Program-made: the position numbers and the translations under genes
NCBI GenBank assembly: GCA_036346395.1
Contig: CM070596.1
Coordinates: 24,652,177 to 24,716,176, forward strand
Source of the DNA: Hsuehochloa calcarea
Taxonomy: Eukaryota; Streptophyta; Magnoliopsida; Poales; Poaceae
Direction of reading: 5' to 3'
Length of the DNA stretch: 64,000 nt
Shown here: positions 48,561 to 58,870 of the stretch, in pieces
Numbering within the stretch: the first letter of the stretch is position 1
How the letters are laid out: each line of letters begins with the position of its first letter
Notes under the pieces: generated by a model
The model's database searches: none
Seen by the model: the letters and a program-made list of their open reading frames with translations, nothing else
Told to the model about the DNA's origin: nothing

Positions 48561-48808
48561 TGGTACAGTCTTACTTATTGGTCAACGGCTCTAACGAAAC
48601 CTCACACTCCAGATTTCTCAAGTACTCTCTCGACACCAAGTAATACAAAATGTCCCCTTTTGGTACCAACCGTGGACAACCTGCACATAGCACATGAAAC
48701 ACTTGTTCCATCTCTTAATCGATCTCTTCACCCTTATAAGGAGAACCTCCTTTATCATGGACGCGCAACACAACTCATTTTAAACAAACTTTAATAATCA
48801 GAACCCAA

Positions 48809-50853
48809 CTAAAAAAAAAGGATTCACATTGCAGCTCACTCATAACCAATTTCCCTCCAAAAGACTCCAATTGAAATTCAAATTATGCTCTACCTAACCC
48901 GCAGAGCTAAATAAAGCTGTAATTTTTTTGATTAGGCTCTACCTACCCTAATTAGTTGCTATAGATTTTTCTTTCAATTTTAAAACGTGTCATGCTACTT
49001 TCCTACTTACAAAATAATTTCCGGTATTAACAATATAATTACCACGCACAAATAGGGAGCTAAATAAAACTGATATTATTTACATTACACTCTACCTACC
49101 TCGTGGACAGCTCAAAAGATGTACTACATAATGGGACTACATTTATCTAATCTACTAAATTCTATGTCGCTATTTTTGTTTGCTAAACGATAATGTTTTA
49201 ACATAATGTACAAGTTTAAAAAAATGTACCTGCAAGATGACCGATCAGATCCAATGCTCCGTCTATCTCTCATCCGTGACGAACTGACAGAGCTTCGCTA
49301 CCTTTCTTCTCTCCCTCTTCTCCTCTCTTTCGTTTTTTTTTCTGGAATTAAAATGAGTTTGGGCTGATTTTTTGGGGGGTTTTATAGCTGGGTTACTGTC
49401 GCCAGTTCAACTGACGACAGGTGACTGTTCATTTTATGTCGCCAGTAGAACTGGCGATAGGAAGTCGGACTGGCAACGGCACGGGGCCAGGCTACCTATC
49501 GTCAGTTGAACCGACGATAGGAACTCATATTTGCTATTTTTGAGCCGACTATTTATTTTTGTAATTTTCTTTTAAAAAATATTATTTAAAAAAATCCAAT
49601 GCAGGGGATTTAAAGTTGTAAAAGTTTGTAAACTCGGTTGCAATTAGCTGGATGTAAAAACTTGATTGTAATGGAATGTAGAAAGTTTTATAGCATGTTC
49701 CAGCTCCTTGGATTTGTTGTATTGAATGGATAAATTTGTTGTAGTTGAATAAGCCAATTAATTTTCTTTAGGACTAGGATTAGGTTAATGTTGTGTTAAA
49801 TATACGTGTATAAATTATTGAATGTGTCAGTTTGTGAATGTATTCTTTTTTTTTGTGTGTGTTGTATGCATAAACCAACAAGTGCAGTACACAACTATGT
49901 TGACGATGCATTGTTAAGATCAGGAAGATCCTACTTAAAATTCCATATCTAAAACGGTTCAAAGTAGTTGAAAGAGCAAATGTGCTCTTAACTTATCTTG
50001 GTTCTAATCTGACAAATGAGAGCCAATTGTGAACAGGTCACACTACCTTGATACATGATCTAAAATCAGTGTAAATGTTGATGAACATGAGAGCTATGAA
50101 ATGATATAAGAACTTCATTTTTTTTTTCTTTTGGGGTACATTCTTACAGTTAGGAAGACAAATTGTGAACCAGTCTCCATTCCTATTTAATTGAATTTGG
50201 TACAAAAATTAATCATTTAACTAAATCAAGCTCTGAATGTGTCAAGAGACCGTCATCTCTTTGGAGCGATACATATCATCTTCCGGTCATTTCATCAACT
50301 TTACAATGAATCCTTCGGGTTTCATTGAAGAGTATCACATTGCAAAATTAGAGGTAATTTTAAGTTTGAGTTCATGAAAAATTGTTGTATGCTTCGATGA
50401 AATGACTTAAAAATTCGATAATTATACATTCGACTGAATAGTATATTTCAGACATGGTTAATATGTGTTGTATATAAAATTTTTGTTACAGATATAAGTT
50501 TCTACTGTAACTACGAACACTGTTTGTTGAAGCGCTAGTAGGCGTGGGGAGGAGAGGAGGGGCGGGGATGGAGGCCTCCACGGGTCGGATCTGACTTTCT
50601 GTTGGGGCGGCTCCCCCGTACCACTGGGACCTCTCTTCCGCGCTTGGCTTCTCTCATCCACCCTCCCCTTCCCCCTCCCCGCATCTCATTGGCTCACCCC
50701 GTCTATCCAAGCCGGCGAACGCCTCCGCATTCTCCGGTGCACCCCTTGCCCTCTGGTCCGGCGTTGCACGCCTCCACTCGCGGAATTCGCTGCGGCTACA
50801 AATCGGAAAATCCCAAGGGGGAAAAAGAAAGGATAGCAAAGGGAAAAGAGGTG
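48809..50853. other. Unassigned region upstream of the Sec14-like gene
   Basis: No gene supported. AT-rich from 48830 to 49250, then a pyrimidine-rich patch (49290-49340), a cluster of three palindromes (49397-49520), then AT-rich sequence. The final 300 bp (50560-50853) are GC-rich and should hold the promoter and 5' UTR of the next gene. The right part of gypsy-2 may be hidden here. Confidence 0.5.
49397..49520. repeat. Cluster of three related imperfect palindromes
   Basis: CTGTCGCCAGTTCAACTGAC (from 49397), GTCGCCAGTAGAACTGGCGA (from 49438) and CTATCGTCAGTTGAACCGAC (from 49496) each fold into a hairpin of about 10 bp stem with a C(C/G)A(G)TT..AACTGG-type core. They are variants of one 24-26 bp unit. 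Confidence 0.75.
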
Positions 50854-53791
50854 ATGGCTGCCGCCTGCTCCTTCCGTTCCGTCGTCCGGGGTCCTCCGCT
50901 TCCGCGGGGCCTCGCCAGGGCAGCAGTGCGCTGCTGCAGCGCCGCTCCCGGTGCCGCCTCCACCTCCAAGGTAGGCGGTGTAGCACGCCTGTACCACCTA
51001 TTCAACTCTTGATTCAAAGATCTCCTCAACTCCTGTGCTGCTGAATCGTACTATTTCGTTACAAAACGAGCAGCAGCTACCCACTCAGTGTGTAGACTAT
51101 GTATGACTTGTTATCTTGCATTGGTTGCTTCATGTGTGAAGCTCGTCTTGGAGGTTAAAGAAAGGTTGGAGAGGGAACATCCAGGCCTCCCGACGGGCAA
51201 AAACGGGAGGGATGATGAGGAGATGATCCTCTGGTTCTTGAAGGACCGGAAGTTCTCTGTGGACGAAACCGTCTCGAAGCTGACTAAGGCCATTGTATCC
51301 TACAACTATGCTGGCCTGAGAAATAGCTCCTTTCTTTCTCATTTTCACAAACAATCCTCATGTTCTATAGTACGTCGAAAATAATTTTATGATTCTGTTG
51401 CTAACTTGCTCATGATTTTGTTCTTAATTTCGTTGTAAATTCTAGATTACTCTCATTTATAGTACCTCTGGAAGGAATGGCTGCTTAAATCGTTATCCCT
51501 GTAAGGAACTGAAAAGCAGAGTTTTTTTTTGTGTGTATATAGTTTTTTTTAATTACCAGCAACGCGCATTAAAACAGAGGCAGACTTTCCTAGCAAGTTG
51601 TAAACTTCAAAAGGCAAGGCATGCTTGGAAGGATTATCCCATTTGTTTACTTTTTACCGGTGGAAGAATGTTTGATACATGTTGAGCTATTCCATAGTTT
51701 ATTCACTGATGATAGTATTGAATTCAGGTCTTCAGGAAGACACTGAATTTAAGTGACTCAGATGAACTGTAGTCCTATTCCTCACTAAGTAACTTACATA
51801 GAATTAACTGGGTAGTTTTTCGTATTCATGTTCCAATCTATTTGCAAGATTTATCTCATTTTGTGGGAGGGTCTTCTCATCTCATCCTTGATAGTAGGAT
51901 TTGGACTGCTCCCATTTGCAGGGTTGGTCTGAAAAGATATCCAGTTGGTCAAGCTATATGCTTTGCAATGTCATGGCAAACCTAATATTGTGTCCATTAA
52001 ATTCTTGAGATTGTGAATAACTGTTCTACATTTCTACGTCTTTTGTACATTAATCTTCCTTTCATCTGCATTAGAAATGGCGTCAGGATTTTAGTGCATC
52101 AGAATTATCAGAAGAATCAGTGAAAGGGTTCTACCAAACTGGCAAGGCTTATGTGCATGATTCTTTTGACTTGTATGGCAGGCCTGTGCTAGTAGTGGTG
52201 GCATCCAAGCATTTTCCTTCTGTAAGTTCTTTATATTGTGAATGAGTGAATCTTGATTTAGATATATTGAACAAAGGATGTTGCTTAGCCTAAATAGTGG
52301 ATACACACTTTACTCAAAGTGTTAAAACAGCACAGAGGACAAAGTGAAGCTACAGAATTATGCCGTGACAAACCATCATTCGAACTTCTGAAAGCAGCTA
52401 CAAGTTGTAATGGTTTACAACTTTACATGACATAACAGCATCTTGGTTGTATTGTACTCTGTCCTGTTTCTCACTGATGTATCCATGTTTCAGATGTCTT
52501 TTGTTCTTGGTTATATTACTGATGCACATATAATATTACTATTACAGATACAAGACCCAGTTGAGAATGAGAAGCTATGCGCCTTTTTGGTTGAGAAGGC
52601 ATTAAGTAAACTTCCGTTGGGAACAGAGAATATACTTGGAATCTTTGATCTTCGAGGCTTCCGTGTAGAAAATGCTGATCTCCAGTTCTTAAAGTTTTTG
52701 GTAAGTTTTATCCTTTCCGTAGTTCTTGTTATACTTTTCCCTAGTTCTGTCTAAGCAGCTACTAAACATAAACCAAGCATCTCAGATGAAGTGTACTATG
52801 CTGTTGGAGGAGTGTTAAACATGTATACAGTTATTACTGGTTTGTCTCAAACAGAAAAAAGAAACTTGCTTTCCTTAAATACTTTGCAATGGTACATGGA
52901 ATGTCAAATAACATCATGTGATTTCCTTAAATACTTTCCTTAAATACTAAATCATGTGATTTTTATATCCACTTCCAAGAACAATTACTTATGGATAAAT
53001 AAGAAAGTTTTGCTAGATTAAAAAAAGTCCAGCTCAAAGAAGAATGTGTTTAGTGCCTGCAACGATAAAATTTATTCTAATGGGTTAATTCAGACATAGA
53101 TTTCCTGTATTTCCAGGCTTATGAAGCCTACTTGCTGTCTGATGCACCTAATGCATACTTTACTTGTATTAATGTTAATTCCCTAACTTCTCCAGATTGA
53201 TGTTTTCTACTATTACTATCCGAAGCGGCTTGGCCAAGTTCTTTTCGTCGATGCACCGTTTGTGTTTCAGCCAATGTGGCAGCTTGTTAAACCTCTGTTG
53301 AAATCATACGCCTCCCTGGTAACTACTATTTCTCAATGTTGAAGTATATTACATACATTTCCTCACCAATTTAGACTTTTGGGTGAGCTGGTTAGTGTAT
53401 GCAACTTAATATGGTATCAAAGCCAAGAGGTCATGAGTTCAAGACCTGGCGAACGCAGTATTTAAAAAATTAATTGCGACCCACTTCGAGTCCACTTCTC
53501 AGGCCTGGTGGAGCCTAGACGTGAGGAGGAGTGTTGAAGTATATTACCTACCTTTCCTCATCAACTTATGCTTTTGGGTGAACTGATTAGTGTATGCAAC
53601 TCAATACTCTAAAACATCTGTGTGTGTGTGTGTGTGTGTTTGTGTGTGTGTTGCTCCATCTAGTGATATATCTAGCCTTATGCTCTAATGCTGTTGTTAT
53701 TCCTGCACATAAGGTGAGATTTTGCAATGTGGAGACAGTGACAAAAGAGTACTTCACAGAGGAAACTGTGCCTCCTGATTTCCGCAATTAG
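50854..53791 (+). CDS. CRAL-TRIO (Sec14-like) domain protein, plastid-targeting-like N-terminus
   Basis: Six exons, all phase 0 with GT/AG introns: 50854-50970, 51142-51294, 52075-52221, 52548-52700, 53196-53318, 53714-53791. The product is 256 residues. Residues 1-39 (MAAACSFRSVVRGPPLPRGL...) are Ala/Arg/Ser-rich without acidic residues, like a transit peptide. A CRAL-TRIO N-terminal helix region follows (DDEEMILWFLKDRKFSVDET, then KWRQDF). The lipid-binding domain has YVHDSFDLYGRPVLVV, ILGIFDLRGFRVENADLQF, the core DVFYYYYPKRLGQVLFVDAP and PMWQLVKPLLKSY, ending with FCNVETVTKEYF. Family members carry phosphoinositides or other lipids between membranes; the ligand is unknown here. The acceptor of exon 2 (GTGTGAAG|CTC) is the least certain junction. 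Intron 5 holds a TRIM-like element. Confidence 0.88.
53337..53606 (+). mobile_element. TRIM/SMART-like miniature LTR element in intron 5 of the Sec14-like gene
   Basis: Two direct repeats of exactly 75 bp, 53337-53411 and 53532-53606, both starting TGTTGAAGTATATTAC and ending GTATGCAACT(T/C)AATA. The first is followed by a primer-binding site TGGTATCAAAGC (53412-53423) and the second is preceded by a purine tract GAGGAGGAG. The 120 bp between has no coding capacity. Flanks CTCAA and CTCTA could be a 5 bp target duplication with one change. This is the full minimal LTR-retroelement layout in 270 bp. Confidence 0.8.
53620..53651. repeat. (TG)n microsatellite, intron 5
   Basis: About 15 TG units with one TT interruption, 14 bp after the TRIM-like element. 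Confidence 0.95.
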
Positions 53792-55232
53792 GTGTCATGA
53801 TTATCTTCACCAATAGTGTGTTGTTATCCTGAAAAGGCTTCTTGCAGATTTTAGTGACAGGTCAGTGCTGATTTCTTTAGCAGTTGAAAATTTCGAGCAC
53901 TGAACTGTTAGAAACATGAGTAGTGCTTCTATACTGTCCTGAAAACTAAATTGCACAAATGTTAATTCAATTAAGTTATTAATGGAGTTGTAGGTGGTTG
54001 CAAATCAAGCCCTCAACTTGCTTTGAAATTGTGCATTTTTCTTGTTAGGAGAGCATTGAAGCACCTCCGATTTGGAAAATGTCAAGGCTGATGGATAGTG
54101 AAATGTCAGGACCATCTTGAAGTCTTCAGCTGTTGGCACAAGAATGTCTTGGGTGAAGCCAGTACTAAATGGCCGGAGAAACTTTCACCTCAGTTGTTCA
54201 AGAATGGATCCCATCATCAGATTGCTGTTTTTAAGTCATTTAAATTGTAATTAGTTCGACAACTATCGATGCAGCAATGAATTTTGTATTAGTTTCAAAA
54301 AGGAAGATAGTTTTTCTCCGCGAAGAAGAAGATAATTGTAATCTAAATAGTTTTTCTCCGTGAAGAAGAAGATAATTGTAATCTAAAGATGCCCCATTCT
54401 GAATTCCAGTATGCTATATATTTCATATGGTTTCAGCTAGAGACGACCTAAGACAAAAACTGAGTAAGGACATCATGTATACAAACAAGTCAAGTTATAT
54501 AGTTGAAAGTATAAAACAACACCATATGTCGATGTATTGGTTTTGGGCCAGTGGGGGACACCAACTGTGAGAATTAATCTAATACCATTTCGGGTAAAAA
54601 TTGAGTCGAGGCAGCTCTACATAGGTCCGCCCCTGGTTTCTGCTGTGTTCTTGCACCATCTTTCCATGCTATGCACTTAACAGTTTTGCCTTCTTTTGAC
54701 ATGGTATTCTTCTCAGCCACGACAAATCCAAACCAAAACTCCAGCCAAATTCCAGCATCACTTGTACCATCTTTCACTGATACCTGCCTGTGAGCGCAAG
54801 CAATTAACCTGAGCAAGAACGCCACACAAAGACGACAGATGCCGCCTCCGCCACCACAAACAACACAGCACATGAGCCACCACCAACCTTACCACTCCCA
54901 TGAATCCAAGATCACCATCATCCATCGCCTCCTTGTGAAGATTGCTCCAATATGACCGCTACTTACCAAGCTGGGCACGCTTCACATGCACACGCGCAGA
55001 GTGCGGTCACGCATAAGCACCCCCAAAACTACGGTGAAACGTAAATGAGCGTCCAAGCGGTGCTCGCTCGCTACAAACGGCAAAGGCTCACGGGCAGCCT
55101 GTGCGTGCATTGGCTGATTCTTGGCACCACTGGCCATAAGAAGCCCACCACACCTGCCCTTCGTACTGCTAGTACGCTGCAGTCTCTGCATCCCGATCCA
55201 TTGCTGGCGTTGCGTTGCGTTGCATTGCTCCC
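53792..55232. other. Sec14-like 3' flank and upstream region of paralogue 2
   Basis: Holds the probable 3' UTR (to roughly 54.3 kb), a 40 bp tandem duplication at 54307-54386, and no supported gene. A minus-strand open frame at 54574-54873 is low-complexity at its start and has no recognised domain. The last 200 bp should carry the promoter of paralogue 2. Confidence 0.5.
54307..54386. repeat. Exact-length 40 bp tandem duplication
   Basis: ATAGTTTTTCTCCG(C/T)GAAG... is present twice head-to-tail (54307-54346 and 54347-54386) with a single C/T difference, pointing to a recent slip or unequal exchange. Confidence 0.92.
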
Positions 55233-55964
55233 ATGGGGCTCTGCTTGTCTGTGGCCCTGTGGAAAGAGAAGGTCTACGCCGACGGCCGGGCGGCTAGGCG
55301 GGGCGACGTCGTGACCGACGAGGTTGCCGGCGCGATGGGTGGCGGTGACTGCGAGTATGGGTTTCTGGGGGGTGAAGTGCTGGAGGTGGAGGAGGCGGTG
55401 GCGCCGACGGCTGCGGGTGTGAAGTGCGGGGTGGAGAGGACTGCAGCCGGCACGCCGACCCGGCCGATATGGCAGAGGAGGGTGCTAATGGGCGTCAAGT
55501 GCCAGATGCCGAGGTTCAGCGGGATGATACTGTACGACGAGCGTGGCCGGCCGGTGTGCAGCGGCATCCGGGACAGGGCTCGTGACCAGGTGAGCACATC
55601 TCTTGCAAACCGACTGAGCTCACTGAAATGTACTGCTGAAAAAAATCATAGATCGAGCTGTGCTGTTGCTAGTAGACTAGTAGCAGCAGCAGTATTGGCT
55701 TCACATTGGTGAATGCGAATTCGCAATTCTGACCGTTCAATTGGCGTGAGAATGAATCAAATTCTTCCAACCCCCACTGATATTATGAATGAATGGAAGG
55801 ATGGCGATGTGGCCATTGACACGCTGAGATTATGAGCTCGCATTTTTCTCGTTCTAAGGGGTTTCTTTGTTCAGTACATCCATCCATCACGCTCTGAATG
55901 TGGCTGTTCATGTCTGCAGGAGAAGCATGCGGCGGCTATCACCGTGCTGAGGGACATGCTCTAG
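55233..55964 (+). CDS. Uncharacterised plant protein with MGLCxS acylation start and WQRRxLMG core (paralogue 2)
   Basis: Exons 55233-55589 (119 codons) and 55920-55964 (14 residues plus TAG). The intron is phase 0 with GT/AG ends (CAG|GTGAGC, CTGCAG|GAG). The product is 133 residues. The MGLCLS start has the Gly2/Cys4/Ser6 pattern of dual acylation. The middle is Gly/Ala/Glu-rich and acidic, unlike the basic middle of paralogue 1. The core reads PTRPIWQRRVLMGVKCQMPR then FSGMILYDERGRPV, and the C-terminus is VLRDML. An earlier in-frame ATG (55215) would add six residues and hide the acylation site, so the conserved MGLC start is preferred. Function unknown. An Angela-like LTR begins 195 bp after the stop. 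Confidence 0.85.
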
Positions 55965-56158
55965 TCTAGCCGGTCAATGGACAGTGGCATATGTGTTCGT
56001 CTGCTTCCTGTTTAGTAGTTAACTAGTGTATGTGTACATCTTTATTTTTCTATTTGATCAACTGCATTGCTTTCAGTTGTATGGTGAGGCAATAAAATTT
56101 GTCAACAGATATCCAGTGAAGTTATTACTGTCTGAACAGAAAATCCTAGTGAAGCAGT
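55965..56158. other. 3' flank of paralogue 2 with poly(A) signal
   Basis: AATAAA at 56091-56096, 127 bp after the stop codon, is the probable polyadenylation signal. The last five bases GCAGT (56154-56158) precede an LTR. Confidence 0.6.
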
Positions 56159-57411
56159 TGTTGGAAACGTGGACAACATTTTAATTCCATATTTGATTAT
56201 GAGGCAAAGATCACAAATAACTAAAGATGTATAAAGCGATATCAATAGCAGACAACTTATTGCACTTCTAAACAAACTCAACAATATGATTATGCAGAAA
56301 AAACTGGTCGTACATCTAACTTACAGTCAGTCTTGATAAAGAACATGAAACAGTACAGATTCTATGCAGTGCAGATCTTAGATGTCGCAGTGAAGCGAGT
56401 AGTCGTAGGATGCAGTGCAGAGAGTGGTCGCGCGGATGCACTGCCTAGAAACCTTATTACCGTCCCATGCAAGTAAACTCTGTGACAATGGTTCGGGGAT
56501 ATTCGCTCGCCCTCCTTCCCAGTGCACTACGAGGAGAAGGGATAGCTTGGTTCGACAGCTCAATTACTCAGCACAATTGATCAGAGAGGAATATGAAAAA
56601 ATGGAATGAATCGTCAACTTTCATCTGGACGTCTCCAGATCCTATTTATAGTCGAGACAATTACTATCTAGTAAGTGTCATAATAAATCACTGGTAACTG
56701 CTAGTTCAAAACCAATTAATGGTCATTAAGCAGTGTTTATCGATCCTGATTGTACACTGGTCTACAGATGCGACCACTGGTCTACAGCTTCGACCAGTGT
56801 ATTACGACCATACTGGTCTAAAGATCCGATCACTATTTTTCGACCACACTAGTCTATGCATTCGACCACAATGATCTATGGCTTTGACCACATTATTTCG
56901 ACCACACTAGTCTAAGACTTCGACCACACTGGTCTAAGTCTTCGACCACACTGGGCTATGCCTTCGACCACAATGGTCTATAGCTTCGACCATATTATTT
57001 CGACCACAGTAGTCTAAGTCTTCGACCATAATAGTTTGTGGCTTCGACCAGATTATTTCGACTGTACTAGTTTATACATTCGACCACAATGGTCTATGGC
57101 TTCGATCACATTATTTCGACCCTACAAGTTTATGTCTTCGACCATACTGGTATAAGGATTTGACCACACTATGTCTTCGACCATATTATTACGACCACAC
57201 TGATTTAAAGCTTCGACTACACTGGTCTATGCCTTCGACCACACTGGTCTAAGGCTTTAACCACACTGGTTTATGCCTTCGACCACACTGGTCTAAGACC
57301 CTTAGTCTAAGACTTCGACCACCCTAGTCTAAGACTTCTGGTGTAACGATTTGCATGCTTTGAAATTTTAGGAATGAATGAGTCTTTACACAAATGGGCC
57401 AAATTCCAACA
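56159..57411 (-). repeat. 3' LTR of the Angela-like element
   Basis: 1,253 bp, with TGTTGG...CCAACA on the plus strand. Nearly half of it (56756-57345) is a minisatellite of TTCGACCA units. The short open frames near 56400 are not conserved. Confidence 0.75.
56756..57345. repeat. CTTCGACCA minisatellite array in LTR
   Basis: About 20-25 head-to-tail units of roughly 24 bp, typified by CTTCGACCACACTGGTCTAA. GACCA and TGGTC inside each unit are inverted copies with CAC/TAC/AAT spacers, so each unit can fold. Units differ by 1-5 bases and some add an ATTATTTCGACC spacer. Confidence 0.9.
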
Positions 57412-57999
57412 ATCCCTCACCAATTCCAAAGCAAGCAGCAAAAAGGAATGATAAAGATTATTGTACTAAAGAGTTGTTAATATACTAGTATTTCAGTGTA
57501 AGTCCCTTACGGGTTGAACTTGCACTTAGAATAACAAGATTCATCTTTTTCACAACTGATGAATGAACTATGCCTTGAATTCATAGTCTTTCGTAATTAG
57601 ATTTCACTTGAAATCTCAACTGATACTAGGCTGTCAAATAACCAAACTTAAACGAAGCATTATTTGGTCATGCTCCCTTATCTGCTCATGAGATTTCTAG
57701 AGAATGTACTATTCTCGTGAACTGCAACCTCATAGTTAAGCTCAAGTAGGTGTATTTATTTTAGGTATCCTGTAGGCTAATACCTTTTTTTTCCCTCATT
57801 GGACACTAGAATATATTAAGGCTTTTAGCCATCCTTCCATATAGTTGAGAGTACTTTGTCTATTTGGATATGGGTACACATATTATTAAAATGTACTCTC
57901 TTGTTCAAACATCAACTTGTTTTTCTCATTGCCTAAGTCACGAGATCTCCGATAAAAAAAATATGGGTTACTGTTGAGTTGTAACTCCAATGGGCCTCA

Positions 58000-58640
58000 T
58001 TCTCTTATCCATAGAGGCAACGAAAATCGCCTTCCGTGCTAGCCCTTCGTGAAAGGGTCTACCAGATTGTTCTCAGTTCATATATAATTCACAGTAATCA
58101 CTCTGGAGTTCCTCAGTTTTTTGACAGATTTAAGCCTACACTTCATATGTCTGGAGGACTTCATGTTATCCTTAGTACTTGTAACCTTAATCAACACTGT
58201 TTGTTATCATAGTACATTAGGATTACTGGTATTGGTTTCTCAACTAATGGCAAGTCCAACAGAAGCTTTCTAAGCCATTCAATCTCAATAGTGGATGTGT
58301 CTAGTACTACTAGTTCTGCTTTCATGGTTGACTCGTCAATATGGTATGTTTACACGACCTCTATGAAACCGCAGCACCTGCTAGAGTACAGACATAACCA
58401 CTGTAGCTTTGATCTCATCTGCATCTGAGATCCAATTTGAATCACTATATCCTTCTAATACAGATGGATACCCGGTATAGTGAATTACATATGAGGTTGT
58501 GCCTCTCAAGTAGCGCAACACTCTCTCAAGTGCCTCTCAGTGATCATCTCCTGAGTTTGAAGTAAACCTACTTAATTTGCTCATAACAAATGATATGTCA
58601 GATCTTGTGGTACCAGATAGATACATAAGGTTTTCTGGTC
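58000..58640 (-). pseudogene. Angela-like copia RNase H remnant
   Basis: The minus strand reads HWRALERVLRYLRGTTSYVI (near 58540-58480), GYSDSNWISDADE (58453-58415), then after frame breaks AELVVLDTSTIEIEWLRKLL and LDLPLVEKPIPVILMYYDN. The first Asp (YSDSNW) and a Glu (KAEL) of RNase H are present. Stops and frameshifts interrupt it. Confidence 0.78.
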
Positions 58641-58679
58641 AAATAAAATGCCAATCAAAAAGGTTTTACTTCCAATCAC

Positions 58680-58870
58680 TATACTACGACCACCTTGTAG
58701 CCGTAAGATTTTCTACGATCACCTTGTAGTCATAAGATTTTCTACGACCATCCCTTGGTCATAAGTTCCTCTGCAACCAGTCCCTAGTTGTAAGCTTTTC
58801 TGCGACTATCCCGTGGTCGTAAGTCCTCCTACGACCAGTCTGTGGTCGTAAGCTTTACTGCCACCATAGA
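58680..58870. repeat. TACGACCA...TGGTCGTAAG tandem repeat
   Basis: Four to five diverged units of about 33-35 bp, such as CTACGACCATCCCTTGGTCA followed by TAAGTTCC. Each is a near palindrome around CGACCA/TGGTCG. The array lies at the junction between the RNase H remnant and the truncated 5' LTR, and its unit differs from the neighbouring arrays. Confidence 0.82.

Larger units (their letters stand above)
22255..48808 (-). mobile_element. Ty3/gypsy retrotransposon 2 (3' LTR and pol end), split by a copia nest
   Basis: On the minus strand a pol C-terminus (about 48410-48490) is followed by the polypurine tract (RC of TTATACCCTCCTTAAATAG, 48308-48326) and an LTR. The LTR starts TGTAACATCTTG at 48307 and ends CCGGGGTGTTACA at 22255. 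A 24.2 kb copia insertion with TSD AATGC divides that LTR. The 5' part of the element should continue to the right of 48.5 kb but is not recognisable past about 48.8 kb. The right limit given is approximate. Confidence 0.75.

Noticed and set aside
53412..53423. tRNA-like sequence TGGTATCAAAGC with a downstream GAGTTCAAGACC resembling a B box (SINE)
   Set aside because: The surrounding 75 bp direct repeats and purine tract fit a miniature LTR element better than a SINE; no A-rich tail is present.
54574..54873. Possible minus-strand small gene of 99 codons
   Set aside because: Starts in a Gly/Cys low-complexity run, has no recognised domain, and no splice or homology support is visible.
56756..57345. 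CRISPR-like appearance of regularly spaced repeats
   Set aside because: Units are directly adjacent and vary gradually, with no unique spacers, inside a plant LTR. This is a minisatellite.
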